NCBI GenBank assembly: GCA_019113845.1
Contig: DXGQ01000016.1
Location: forward strand, 36,125-100,124
Reading direction: 5' to 3'
DNA from: Candidatus Anaerobutyricum avicola
GTDB lineage: Bacteria; Bacillota; Clostridia; Lachnospirales; Lachnospiraceae
Length of the DNA: 64,000 bases
The translations under genes were made by a program, and so were the position numbers. Positions 47,741-56,679 of this stretch are shown here, piece by piece. The notes under the pieces were generated by a model. That model saw only the letters and a program-made list of their open reading frames with translations, had not been told where the DNA came from and searched no databases. Numbering within the stretch: the stretch's first letter is position 1; the number at the start of each line of letters is the position of its first letter.

Positions 47741-50366
47741 TGCGGACGTCCGGTTTAGGGAACAGAAACGGATGAGCCTGTCGGTTGTCAAAGTCCCGAA
47801 AAATGTCCGGGAAGCCTTTCACATCGACACACTGTATGAAAATGGCATCGCAAAATTGGAAAAAGGGAAGAAAAACTGCCTGTATGACCGATGCTATCTT
47901 TTTGAAGAGATCAATTACATCAATAAGGATGACGGGGAGAAGACCCGATTCTTAAACCAGTTCATGAGCTGGCTAAAGGCCATGAACGTAGACTTTAAGA
48001 TCACGGTCGCCAATGAATTCCAGTCTGCGGCAGAGTTTATCCAAAAATACCGGTCCAACAAAAACAAAGAAGCGTATCCGGAGACAGAAGCGGGCATCCG
48101 GGACTGGATCGAGGAAAAGATGGGGGAATCCAACCCCAACGTGACCACCTACCGGTACCTGACGGTCTCCTGCCGGGCAGAGACCCGGGCGGAGGCGATG
48201 ATCCTGCTGAACAGCATTGATACCGTCATCCATGATATGTTCCGGGCATGGCGGGGGCAGGTCATGCGGCTTTCGGCGAAAGAACGTCTCTTCTGCCTCC
48301 ATTCCCTGCTCCGGCCGGGAAAGAAGGATGAGGAAGCCTACCTGTCCTTTGGGAAAGGGCACGATTGGAAGAATGATATCCTGCCCCGGTCTATCCGCCA
48401 GAAAAGCAACTTCCTGATCCTGGACGATACCTACGTGTCTGTCCTGTTCGGGCATAAATACCGGGGCTCCATCGACGCGGACAGCTTTGTCCGTAGCTTT
48501 TCCCACATGGAGTTCCCATCGTTTTTGACCCTGGATTATGCGCCGGTGCTTCCGGATATCATTGAGGACAAGCTGGGGGCGGCGTCCATGAACAATGAAC
48601 GTGCCATCAGCAACGAGGAGGACCAGAAGCGGAAACGGAACCAGATCTCCACCGGGCCATCCTACCGCCTGCAGAAACGGAAAGAAAAAATAGAAGAGTA
48701 CGCCGATCAGATCAACGACAACGACGAGACCGGCTTCTTTGTCAACTTTTTGTTGGTGGTGACTGCCCCGGATGAGGAGATGCTGGCAGAGCGTGTCGGT
48801 CAGATGGAGGCCATCGGGCGGAAGGAGGGTGTGGTCATCGAGACCGCAGACTGGTTCCAGTTAAAAGCATTAAATACCGCCCTCCCTTTCGGCGGCCGGC
48901 AGGTGGACTACATGCGCTTTTTCCTGGCGTCCTCCGTGGTGGCCTTACAGCCGTATTACGCACAGGATATCATCGACCTGGGCGGGTATTTCATGGGGAT
49001 CAACCGGACGACAAAGCGCCTGATCTTTGGCAACCGGAAGCTGTTAAAGAACCCCCATGGCATCATCATCGGTCATACCGGTTCCGGTAAATCGGTCATT
49101 ATCAAACTGACAGAGATCTTACAGACTCTCATCGCCACTGATGATGATGTGCTGGTCTTAGACCCGCAGAACGAGTTTGAAGATATCATCCGTATGCTGG
49201 GAGGCGCGTACTTTGACTTGACGCCCAAAAGCGGGATGAACTTAAATGGATTCGAGGTGACGGAGGAAGTCTTTTACGCCGATAAAAAGACAAAGGAAAA
49301 ATTTGTGGCGACCCAGACCGCCTATGCAAAGAGCCTGGTAGCCGCCACCATGAATAACATCCTGTTTACCCAGGAACACGCCACGTATGTGAGCCGGACC
49401 ACTTCCATCATGTATGGAAAGATATTTGCACAGAAGAAGCTGAAGAAGCAGCCCACCTTAAAGATGCTCCGGGAAGAGATCTATACCATCCTGTCCGGGG
49501 AGTCCGGGCAGGACAGCCACAACCGGGAGATCTTACAGACCATTTATAACTGTCTGGAAGAGTACACGGAGGGGAGCTGCGACATGCTGGCCCATCCATC
49601 CACCATCCGGCTGGATAACCGGCTGGTAGGGTTTGGCCTTAAGAACGTCCCGGAGGATAACTGGGAGGCGGTCATGCTGACGGTGATGCACTACACTTCC
49701 TCCCGGATTGAATACAACCAGGCGTTTCAGAGGGCCGTCCATTTCGTAGTGGATGAGACCCAGGTCATCTGTCAGAAAGGGACGTCGGCGGCACAGTTAA
49801 ATACTGCCGTTACTACTTACCGGAAATTCGGCGGGATCTGTACCATGTCGATGCAGAACCTGACGGCGGCGCTCCATGATGAGAAACTGACAGAGTTATT
49901 TAGTAACTGCGATTATAAATGTTTCTTAGACCAGGGTGGAGTGGATGCTAACGCCCTGCGGGAGATCCAGGAGTTATCCCAGACGGAGTTTGACGCATTA
50001 AGTACCGATCAGGTAGGGCAGGGTGTCATGGTCTGGGGAAAGAAAGTCGTCCTGTTTGATATGCGTATCGCAAAAGAGAACCCTTTGTATTCCCTGATCT
50101 CGACGAATTTCCACGAACGGGCGGCACAACGGGCAGAAACGGGCAGGCAGAAGCCGTCGGAAGAGCCGGTATATAAAGAAGCAGACCGGACGGAGCAGAT
50201 CATCCTGCAGATGGCGGAGCTGGCGGAGATCAGCGCCAGGGATATCCTGTCCGTATTGGATATCACACAGGATGAGGCGGAGACGCAGCTTGCCTATCTG
50301 GTCGAGCAGGGAAAACTCACGGAGACCCAGACGGAGGGCATCCCACGGTATAAAAAGGCGGGGTGA
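47727..50366 (+). CDS. virB4: VirB4-like conjugation ATPase
   Basis: 879 residues. Walker A is GHTGSGKSVIIKLTEI (about residue 450), Walker B DDDVLVLDPQNEFEDI and a later VVDETQVI; the N-terminal domain is the TraE/VirB4 type (YRYLTVSCRAETRAEAM). It powers assembly and transfer through the channel. The very C-terminus is a small helical extension (EISARDILSVLDITQDEAETQLAYLVEQGKL) like a winged helix. It overlaps the CHAP gene by a few bases or not at all depending on the start used. Confidence 0.93.
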   Translation: MAIFNADVRFREQKRMSLSVVKVPKNVREAFHIDTLYENGIAKLEKGKKNCLYDRCYLFEEINYINKDDGEKTRFLNQFMSWLKAMNVDFKITVANEFQSAAEFIQKYRSNKNKEAYPETEAGIRDWIEEKMGESNPNVTTYRYLTVSCRAETRAEAMILLNSIDTVIHDMFRAWRGQVMRLSAKERLFCLHSLLRPGKKDEEAYLSFGKGHDWKNDILPRSIRQKSNFLILDDTYVSVLFGHKYRGSIDADSFVRSFSHMEFPSFLTLDYAPVLPDIIEDKLGAASMNNERAISNEEDQKRKRNQISTGPSYRLQKRKEKIEEYADQINDNDETGFFVNFLLVVTAPDEEMLAERVGQMEAIGRKEGVVIETADWFQLKALNTALPFGGRQVDYMRFFLASSVVALQPYYAQDIIDLGGYFMGINRTTKRLIFGNRKLLKNPHGIIIGHTGSGKSVIIKLTEILQTLIATDDDVLVLDPQNEFEDIIRMLGGAYFDLTPKSGMNLNGFEVTEEVFYADKKTKEKFVATQTAYAKSLVAATMNNILFTQEHATYVSRTTSIMYGKIFAQKKLKKQPTLKMLREEIYTILSGESGQDSHNREILQTIYNCLEEYTEGSCDMLAHPSTIRLDNRLVGFGLKNVPEDNWEAVMLTVMHYTSSRIEYNQAFQRAVHFVVDETQVICQKGTSAAQLNTAVTTYRKFGGICTMSMQNLTAALHDEKLTELFSNCDYKCFLDQGGVDANALREIQELSQTEFDALSTDQVGQGVMVWGKKVVLFDMRIAKENPLYSLISTNFHERAAQRAETGRQKPSEEPVYKEADRTEQIILQMAELAEISARDILSVLDITQDEAETQLAYLVEQGKLTETQTEGIPRYKKAG

Positions 50367-50368
50367 GT

Positions 50369-52780
50369 ATGGGGATAAAAAAGAGCAGAGGTTCCACGTT
50401 TTCGGTCGTAAAGAGCGGTTTCCAGATCTCAAAAGATGGGATCCGACACGCCGGAAGATATGCAGACCCCATGGGGCAAGGGAAAGAGGAAGAAGAGCAG
50501 GGACAGGACCCTGTCCAGTTCCTTCCTAAAAAGTTGCAGAAGAAATGGATGAAGCTGCCGGAAGCCAAAAAGCAGTATTACAAAGAACAGGCCCTCCGCG
50601 CTGTCCGCAGGAAAGCCGGGAAGAAAGGACCGGCGGTCAGCGAGGAACTTCCTGGCGTATCCGGCAGGGAAGCAGGGCAGGAGGCCGCTCGCCTCTTTGT
50701 AAAAGCGGAAACGTATTCGACCCATGGCTGGCGCAGGCCGAAAGATAAAAAGGTCATTGGGGACGGCGGCCTGCCAGGGCAGGTTGCCGGGAAAAAAGCA
50801 GGCACAGCAGCAGTGGCAGAAAAGATACGGGAAACCTTACAGCATGGCGAAAGCCCAGGGCAAGAGGCGGCGGATCCAGCCGACAGGTATAAAAAAACAG
50901 GAGCCGTGTCTGTGGATCCGCCGGGCCGTTCCTCGATGGGGAATCCTGTCCGGCAATCCACCATTGCCGGAAAAAAGGCAGTGACGGCAGCATCTGTCCC
51001 TTTGCAGGCGGGGCTTGCCGGGGCGGCGGCAAAGAAAGCCGCCGGTATGTTCGCGGAACGGATCCGGTTCCAAAATGCCGCGGTAGAAAATCAGAGAGTC
51101 CGTCTGCAATCAAAAATTGATCATGTGAAAGAATCTCATCAGCAGATGGAAAAGCCGGCAGACGCCCTTGCCTATACGGCGGCGGTGGCGGCCACAGGAT
51201 TGCTGGCGGTGGCAGTTATCGCTGTCCAGGCGTTTGCCGCCGTCCTCTCTGTTTTTTTACTGATCCTGATTCCGCTCCTTCTTCTGGCGGCCCTTGTCAC
51301 GACAGTCATCGCATTGCTCACCAGTATCTTTTCTGCAGTAGATACAACCTATGCCTATGGCACTGGTGAGAGTATCGTAGCTGTCGCCATCGGGGAGATC
51401 GGCTACCATGAGGGGGCCGGGAACCAGACAAAATACGGGAAATACACCGGCACCAACGGCCTGTCCTGGTGCCATGCCTTTGTGAGCTGGTGCGCCAACG
51501 AGTGCGGGTTTGTGGATATGGGGATCTTCCCAAAAACAGCATCCTGTGAGACAGGCCGCCAGTGGTTTATCAGCCATCAGGAATATCAGGCATCAGATGG
51601 GAGCTATGAACCACAGCCGGGGGATATCATCTACTTTGATTACGATCATGTGGGTGTGTCCCATCATGTCGGTATCGTGGAATACACGGAAAATGGCGTG
51701 GTACATACCATCGAGGGAAACAAAAATGACCAGGTCATGCGGGCACACTATGACTTAAACTATGCCGGCATCATGGGATACGGCCAGCCGGCTTACCCGG
51801 AAACCGGTATCAATGAATACGGGACGGCATCGGAATTTTTAGCAGAATGTAAGAAGATCGCGGACACCATTGTGGGCGATGGGGATTGGATCTATTCTAA
51901 TTCCAACTTAAAAGATACCTTTGAAGAGGCCAGAAAAAAGGCGAGGAAGACCAACTGCGCGATGTACGTCGCCTGGTGTATGCAGGAGTTTGGGACATTA
52001 AAAGAAGGACAGTATTTTTACAGTAACTGGGATGGGAAGCTCACATGCAGCAGTACGGTGCGGGAACAGCTGGAAAAATATTATGACATTTACCGTGTGG
52101 GAGATGATTTTGAACAAAAGGATATCAAGCCAGGGGACATCTGCCTGTGGAAAGGGCATACCAATGTCTATGCCGGAAAAGACAGCAAAGGGACACGGCT
52201 CTGGTATGATCTTGGACATAACCAGACGTCGGACAATAAAGCAGAAAGCGGACCGTTTGTCCGCGGCATCCGTATCGGGAACATGGGGTGGACGGAACTG
52301 ACGACCGTCCTCCGGTTAAAAGACCAGGATTCCTATGGTTCCGGCAAGACCATCACTCTGCCAAAAGGGCTGGGCGACGTGTATTCCTACATGGGCTGGA
52401 ACATGATCACATCCCGCGGGACAAGGCAGTATGAACTTCGGATCCAGAGTGGCGAACCCTATGACCGGAATGGATTCGGCGTCATCAATGGACGATACGT
52501 CATTGCCTGTACTTCTACCTTTGGGGAAATCGGGGATGAAGTAGATTTTGTCCTGGGCAATGGAAAGGTCATCCATGCCATTATCGGAGAATACAAAAGT
52601 TTTGATGATCCTGACTGTAATACCTGGGGCCATGAATACGGCCACTGTGTCGTGGAATTTTGCGTCAACAAAGCGTCATGGTATGGCTCCGGTAAGAGTA
52701 TCACCAGATATCATCCGGAGTGGGCAAACACGACCGTCGTGAAAGCGGTCAACCTACAGAAAAACTTTTTTGACGACTGA
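50369..52780 (+). CDS. Two-domain CHAP-like cell-wall hydrolase of the transfer machine
   Basis: About 803 residues. A basic cytosolic N-terminus of about 260 residues precedes one transmembrane segment (LLAVAVIAVQAFAAVLSVFLLILI...). A first CHAP-like domain (catalytic Cys in GLSWCHAFVSWCANEC, His in HHVGIVEY) is followed by a second NlpC/P60-like unit (TNCAMYVAWCMQEFG, LWKGHTNVYAG) and a C-terminal beta domain. VirB1-type peptidoglycan hydrolases of this plan cut the wall for the mating channel. Start is ATG 50369 rather than the GTG at 50363. Confidence 0.85.
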   Translation: MGIKKSRGSTFSVVKSGFQISKDGIRHAGRYADPMGQGKEEEEQGQDPVQFLPKKLQKKWMKLPEAKKQYYKEQALRAVRRKAGKKGPAVSEELPGVSGREAGQEAARLFVKAETYSTHGWRRPKDKKVIGDGGLPGQVAGKKAGTAAVAEKIRETLQHGESPGQEAADPADRYKKTGAVSVDPPGRSSMGNPVRQSTIAGKKAVTAASVPLQAGLAGAAAKKAAGMFAERIRFQNAAVENQRVRLQSKIDHVKESHQQMEKPADALAYTAAVAATGLLAVAVIAVQAFAAVLSVFLLILIPLLLLAALVTTVIALLTSIFSAVDTTYAYGTGESIVAVAIGEIGYHEGAGNQTKYGKYTGTNGLSWCHAFVSWCANECGFVDMGIFPKTASCETGRQWFISHQEYQASDGSYEPQPGDIIYFDYDHVGVSHHVGIVEYTENGVVHTIEGNKNDQVMRAHYDLNYAGIMGYGQPAYPETGINEYGTASEFLAECKKIADTIVGDGDWIYSNSNLKDTFEEARKKARKTNCAMYVAWCMQEFGTLKEGQYFYSNWDGKLTCSSTVREQLEKYYDIYRVGDDFEQKDIKPGDICLWKGHTNVYAGKDSKGTRLWYDLGHNQTSDNKAESGPFVRGIRIGNMGWTELTTVLRLKDQDSYGSGKTITLPKGLGDVYSYMGWNMITSRGTRQYELRIQSGEPYDRNGFGVINGRYVIACTSTFGEIGDEVDFVLGNGKVIHAIIGEYKSFDDPDCNTWGHEYGHCVVEFCVNKASWYGSGKSITRYHPEWANTTVVKAVNLQKNFFDD

Positions 52781-52794
52781 CCATGGAAGGGAAC

Positions 52795-52811
52795 GTACTG
52801 AAATTCAGTAC
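52795..52811. repeat. 17-bp palindrome before the transfer-accessory gene
   Basis: GTACTGAAATTCAGTAC, identical to the copy at 35898, 48 bp before the next start. Confidence 0.8.
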
Positions 52812-52859
52812 ACGGAAAACACCAGCAAATAAAAAAATTAGAGAGGAAGTGAGAACCCG

Positions 52860-53684
52860 ATGAGAAAAAAAGCGTTCCTGTTTGCGATCCTGGTTATCAT
52901 TCTTCTTGCCGCCCTGTGCATTGGCCTAGGGATTTTTTTGTTGCGGCAGGATGATAGGACAGGAACCGACAGGGCAGAGATCACGGCAACGGCACAGACA
53001 GATACAGCAAAAGAGGAGACCACAGAAGCCGCCGCACCGGAAGCGACCACAGAAGAGAGAAAAAATGACCTCACGTTTTTGAACCTGGGGAAGATCTATT
53101 ACCTCCCGCTGGATACCACGGCTTTTAAAAACCAGGTGGCCGCATTTATCGAAAACAATCATCTGTCTGCCACAACGGTGCTGGCACTTGGAAAAGTCGA
53201 GGATGATAAGGAAGACCCGGACGGGACAGCAAACTTTTATCTACAGCTTGATGATGCAGCCGGCACGATCTTACAGGCGGCCTATAACAAAAAGACCGCA
53301 GAATTTACCTTGTCTGTCTCTGACCCCATCCCGGATGTAGAAGAGTATGGCGGTACGGCCACAACGGAAGCCAGCCAAAATGTATCCGGGACAGAACCGG
53401 AGTATTCCAGCGAAGGGACAGAGATCATCAACTTTGGTGATGCAAGGATCACCGATGTGGAGCAGGCGCTATCCAGTGTGGCGGATATGCCAACGTTACA
53501 GCATGACCTGGGGATCTTCTTAAACGAAAACGGGGAAGAGCGAAGGAACCTGTTCGTTTCTTCTGTAGAAAAAACAGAGGTCGGTTACAAAACTGTTTTA
53601 GAGTTTGAGACAGCCCGCATCGACCGGAAAAAAGTTGAAGTCATCTACGAAGGCGGGAAGTATCATTTTTCCCTAATTGAATAA
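52860..53684 (+). CDS. Membrane-anchored accessory protein
   Basis: 274 residues. One N-terminal transmembrane helix (AFLFAILVIILLAALCIGLG) and a Thr/Glu-rich stalk (about 40-65) precede two similar domains at about 70-150 (LGKIYYLPLDTTAFKNQVAAFIENN, ATTVLALGKVEDDKED) and 195-270. The repeated domain with strands and an amphipathic helix may be a periplasm-like channel or surface part. I do not recognise the family. Start supported by GAGAGGAAGTGAG. Confidence 0.7.
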   Translation: MRKKAFLFAILVIILLAALCIGLGIFLLRQDDRTGTDRAEITATAQTDTAKEETTEAAAPEATTEERKNDLTFLNLGKIYYLPLDTTAFKNQVAAFIENNHLSATTVLALGKVEDDKEDPDGTANFYLQLDDAAGTILQAAYNKKTAEFTLSVSDPIPDVEEYGGTATTEASQNVSGTEPEYSSEGTEIINFGDARITDVEQALSSVADMPTLQHDLGIFLNENGEERRNLFVSSVEKTEVGYKTVLEFETARIDRKKVEVIYEGGKYHFSLIE

Positions 53685-53712
53685 AGAAGACAATAAAAGG
53701 AAGGTGAAGGTG

Positions 53713-54024
53713 ATGAATAAAGAAGATATTACTTATGAATTCGAAAAGTATTTTATGAATTTGATGAAGGAAAGTAAGACAAATCTGTATATCCGCGCAG
53801 GAGAAATCAATTGCAAACGAGTTTTCTTCCAGCACTTAAAAGAAAAAGGGGAAGCACTGGAAAAGAAAATTTTTCTGGGAGTTACTTCAGATGCGGCAGA
53901 TCGATTTTATCTGTTCTTTTTGGAAAACTATGAAGAAAAAATGCAGAGGTTGTATGATATGGCTGCCGATGAATGGATACAGGAAACCTTTTACAGTGGA
54001 GCAGGCAGTGCAGGAAAATCGTGA
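53713..54024 (+). CDS. Small hypothetical protein
   Basis: 103 residues, no transmembrane segment, no recognised domain. Helical and rich in Lys/Glu (NLYIRAGEINCKRVFFQHLKE, then NYEEKMQRLYDMAADEW). The start at 53713 has GGAAGGTGAAGG. It lies directly before the candidate oriT and could be a relaxosome accessory; that is inference. Confidence 0.6.
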   Translation: MNKEDITYEFEKYFMNLMKESKTNLYIRAGEINCKRVFFQHLKEKGEALEKKIFLGVTSDAADRFYLFFLENYEEKMQRLYDMAADEWIQETFYSGAGSAGKS

Positions 54025-54046
54025 GAGGGATTATGGACAAAAGGAA

Positions 54047-54126
54047 ACGGGGTATCAGGGGTGTCCCCTGACAAGATGCATTTATGGTAATAAAATGCGT
54101 ATCTTGCAAAAAGCCTGCGGCTTTTT
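54047..54126 (+). other. Candidate origin of transfer (oriT) with nic site
   Basis: Three inverted repeats in a row: TCAGGGG/CCCCTGA (54055-54071), CAAGATGCATTT/AAATGC-GT-ATCTTG (54072-54106) and AAAAAGCC/GGCTTTTT (54108-54126). TATCTTG followed by C at 54100-54107 differs by one base from the RP4/T-border nic core TATCCTG-C, giving a predicted nick between 54106 and 54107. It is non-coding, just before the mob genes. Confidence 0.6.
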
Positions 54127-54303
54127 AACTGGTATATAACGACCATAAATGGTAGGAATCAGCGACCAAAAACGGTACAGACTTACCATAAATGGTATGT
54201 GATTACCAAAATTGGTACAGGAAAACTACCACAACTGGTATATGACTACCAGGAATGGTACAGAAAAAATACCAAAATCGGTATATTACTACCAGAAATG
54301 GTA
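54121..54303. repeat. Phased array of TACCA-TGGTA palindromes
   Basis: Eight palindromes of the form (T)ACCA-N4-TGGTA or CGGTA start at 54141, 54164, 54184, 54204, 54227, 54247, 54270 and 54290, and a half-site at 54121. Spacing is 20 or 23 bp, near two helical turns, so all sites face the same side of the DNA. Between the candidate oriT and the RHH gene. Confidence 0.85.
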
Positions 54304-54335
54304 TAGCAAAAAATCAGAAAAAGGAAGGGACTTCA

Positions 54336-54584
54336 ATGGCAGTGCAGAAACATTTGCGGCTACCAGATGAAATTGCAGAGCAGATGGAACACAGGGATAA
54401 AGAAAAATATCCGACAGAAAATGCCTTTGTCGCTGCGGCAATCCAAAAATTTTCTGCCCAACTGGAGCAGGAAAGAGTGGAAAAGAAACTGGAAAGGATC
54501 CAGCAGGAATTAACAGAACTGCACGCACTCTGTAAAAAAGAGTTCGCAGTAGATGATTCTTATGGAGAAAATTTTTCGTACTAG
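54336..54584 (+). CDS. Ribbon-helix-helix protein, probable array binder
   Basis: 82 residues. QKHLRLPDEIAEQMEHR (strand and first helix) then EKYPTENAFVAAAIQKF (second helix) fits the Arc/MetJ RHH fold, followed by a coiled coil (LEQERVEKKLERIQQELTEL). The coiled-coil tail could oligomerise it along phased sites. RHH proteins usually bind two-fold half-sites, and the array ends 32 bp before its start, so I infer it binds there, as accessory protein and autorepressor. Start at 54336 has AAGGAAGGGA. Confidence 0.65.
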   Translation: MAVQKHLRLPDEIAEQMEHRDKEKYPTENAFVAAAIQKFSAQLEQERVEKKLERIQQELTELHALCKKEFAVDDSYGENFSY

Positions 54585-54608
54585 ATGGATAGATGGAGGT
54601 GAAATCCC

Positions 54609-55037
54609 ATGGATTTGAAAGAACAGATTTTGAGGCTGGAAGAAAAACTTTTTAAAGTCCGGGAGAAAAAGAACAAAATCTTGGAGGAAGAAAAAGAACT
54701 TCAGGAGAAATTAAAGGTTGTCCGGAGCAAAAAAGAGGAAGAGGACAACCGGAACCTGGCAGCCATGGTCGAAGAGCAGATCGGAGAAATGAGCGAATCG
54801 AAATTACAGGTGCTTAAAAATTTCCTCGCTCAACATGCCGGGGAGTTTGTAGAAAAAGAGAAAAATTCTCCGGAGGAAGAAACCCGAACGGAAGAAAAAT
54901 TTGCAGAGATAGACTTGGCAGAGACAAAAAATTTTTCGGAAGAGAGACAGCCTTCCCCGGAAAATAATCCGGAAACTTTCGGGGAGGGTAAAGCAGAAAG
55001 GAGTGGATACCGCTGGCCAGGGATCGGAGATTCGTGA
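54609..55037 (+). CDS. Coiled-coil protein before mobC
   Basis: 142 residues. A long coiled coil over residues 1-75 (LRLEEKLFKVREKKNKILEE, KELQEKLKVVRSKKEEEDN) and an acidic, Pro/Ser-rich tail. It resembles the small DUF3847/DUF4315-type coiled-coil proteins of conjugative elements. It overlaps mobC by 4 nt (GTGA). It probably takes part in the relaxosome or its control; unproven. Confidence 0.65.
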   Translation: MDLKEQILRLEEKLFKVREKKNKILEEEKELQEKLKVVRSKKEEEDNRNLAAMVEEQIGEMSESKLQVLKNFLAQHAGEFVEKEKNSPEEETRTEEKFAEIDLAETKNFSEERQPSPENNPETFGEGKAERSGYRWPGIGDS

Positions 55038-55384
55038 TACTTTTCACGCCAGAGGAATATCAGGAGATTGTGCGTTTGGCAGAGCGTGATACGGGGATAA
55101 AGCGAAAAAAAACACAGGAGAAAAATGTCTCCGCTTATATCCGTAAATGCATTTTCGATAAAAACGACAACCCGGCAGCTATAAAAAAAGAACTGCGAGA
55201 CCTGTCCTATCAAGTCCGAAAGATCGGCGTCAATATCAATCAGGTGGTGACAAAAGTCAACGCCGGATATGCCGTGCCGGTGGATATTGAGAACCTGGTC
55301 ATTTATCTGAAAAAGGTGGAGGAAGAGTTTCTACAGCTGGAAAATAATTTAAAGGAACGTGAGATATGGCCATCACAAAATTAA
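55034..55384 (+). CDS. mobC: MobC-type relaxosome accessory protein
   Basis: 116 residues. The ending KKELRDLSYQVRKIGVNINQVVTKVN is the MobC signature, which helps the relaxase open oriT. GTG start at 55034 after a GGAG site, overlapping the previous stop. It overlaps the relaxase by 19 nt. Confidence 0.88.
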   Translation: MILFTPEEYQEIVRLAERDTGIKRKKTQEKNVSAYIRKCIFDKNDNPAAIKKELRDLSYQVRKIGVNINQVVTKVNAGYAVPVDIENLVIYLKKVEEEFLQLENNLKEREIWPSQN

Positions 55385-56637
55385 ATTATATCGGGACGCC
55401 GAAAGGCGGCGGAGCCGCTCATCTGAAAAATGCAATCGTCTATATCATGAATCCGGATAAGACAGAAAATGATGTGTGGATCGGCGGCAATGCCGGGAAT
55501 ACACCGAAAGAAGTCTTTCAGGTCATGATGGACACGAAGCAGGAATGGAGAAAAGAAGGCGGCCGACAAGGGTATCACTTTGTTATTTCTTTCCCTCCAG
55601 GAGAAGCCACAGCGAAGCAGGCATATGCTGTCATACAGGATTTCTGTGAGGAATATTTAGGAGAAAACTATGACTATGTGTTTGCCATCCACACGGATCA
55701 GGCGCATATGCACGGGCACATCATTTTTAATTCAGTAAACCGAATGAGCGGGTATAAGTATCGTTATGAGAAAAGAGATTGGGAGAAATTTATCCAGCCC
55801 ATCACAGACCGAATCTGTGAACGGTATGGCCTACCGTCTCTTATGTATGAAAAGAAAGGACGTCGGAAAGGAAAGTCCTATGCAGAACATTACGCAGAAA
55901 AAGAAGGCCGTCCCACAGAAACGAAGATCATCAAAGCGGACATTGATTATTTTATCAAGCGCGCGGCCAGTTGGGATGATTTTGTGGAACAGATGCAAAT
56001 GTGCGGATACGAAATCCGTCAGAAAAAGTATGTGACCTACAAAGCGCCGGGATATGGAAACGGACGCCGGGATTATAGATTAGGGCCTGGCTATACAAAA
56101 CAAGACATCATAGAAAGAATTGCTCATAAAGACAGAGAAATACCAGGAGAGCCTATACTATCCCCAAAACTTTTCCGCAGATATCAGACGGGATTATCGC
56201 AGTATCTTTCCACTTCTTTGTCTCCATATCAAGCCAAAAAACTCCGGATCTTTTATCAGGCCGGCCGTTATCTGGAGGAGAGAAATCCCTTTATTATGAA
56301 TCGGGCAGAAGTCAGAAACCATGCCATCCATATTGACCAGTTATATGAAGAATGCCGGTACATGCTAAAGAGCGGCATCAAAAGTTCCGGGGACCTGCAA
56401 AAACGGGCGGCTGAAATCAAAAAGGAAGAGGCAGTGCTCCGGAACCGGCGCCGTACGTTAGAATCGGTCGATAATGAAGAATTGTTGGAATATAATGAAG
56501 AGAAGAAATTACTGGAAGAAAGGCTGCGAGCAGTCCGCCAGGAAAAACGGATTGTCAACCGGATGCTGAAGGAAGAACAGCGCAAAGAAAAATATGAGAA
56601 AAAAGAGAAAGGGGTGGAGCAGAATCCCAAAAGGTAA
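55366..56637 (+). CDS. mobA: MOBP-type relaxase
   Basis: 423 residues. The N-terminal domain contains the tyrosine region (IVYIMNPDKTEN) and the metal triad motif HTDQAHMHGHIIFNSVN (HxxHxH type). The middle domain has KGRRKGKSYAEHYAEK, and the C-terminus is a coiled coil ending in Lys/Glu. It would cut the nic site at oriT, remain attached to the 5' end and pilot the strand to VirD4. RBS weak-to-good (AAGGAAC). It ends at a terminator. Confidence 0.9.
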   Translation: MAITKLNYIGTPKGGGAAHLKNAIVYIMNPDKTENDVWIGGNAGNTPKEVFQVMMDTKQEWRKEGGRQGYHFVISFPPGEATAKQAYAVIQDFCEEYLGENYDYVFAIHTDQAHMHGHIIFNSVNRMSGYKYRYEKRDWEKFIQPITDRICERYGLPSLMYEKKGRRKGKSYAEHYAEKEGRPTETKIIKADIDYFIKRAASWDDFVEQMQMCGYEIRQKKYVTYKAPGYGNGRRDYRLGPGYTKQDIIERIAHKDREIPGEPILSPKLFRRYQTGLSQYLSTSLSPYQAKKLRIFYQAGRYLEERNPFIMNRAEVRNHAIHIDQLYEECRYMLKSGIKSSGDLQKRAAEIKKEEAVLRNRRRTLESVDNEELLEYNEEKKLLEERLRAVRQEKRIVNRMLKEEQRKEKYEKKEKGVEQNPKR

Positions 56638-56674
56638 AGTCTGTACTTAATGAAAGGTACAGGCTTTTCTTTTT
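56636..56674 (+). terminator. Terminator after the relaxase
   Basis: AAAG-T-CTGTAC pairs with GTACAG-G-CTTT around a 10-base loop, followed by TTCTTTTT. It overlaps the relaxase stop codon. Confidence 0.7.
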
Positions 56675-56679
56675 GGAAC

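Noticed and set aside
54121..54303. Resemblance of the TACCA-TGGTA array to a CRISPR array.
   Set aside because: The units are short palindromes with a 20/23-bp period and no unique spacers, and no cas genes are present.
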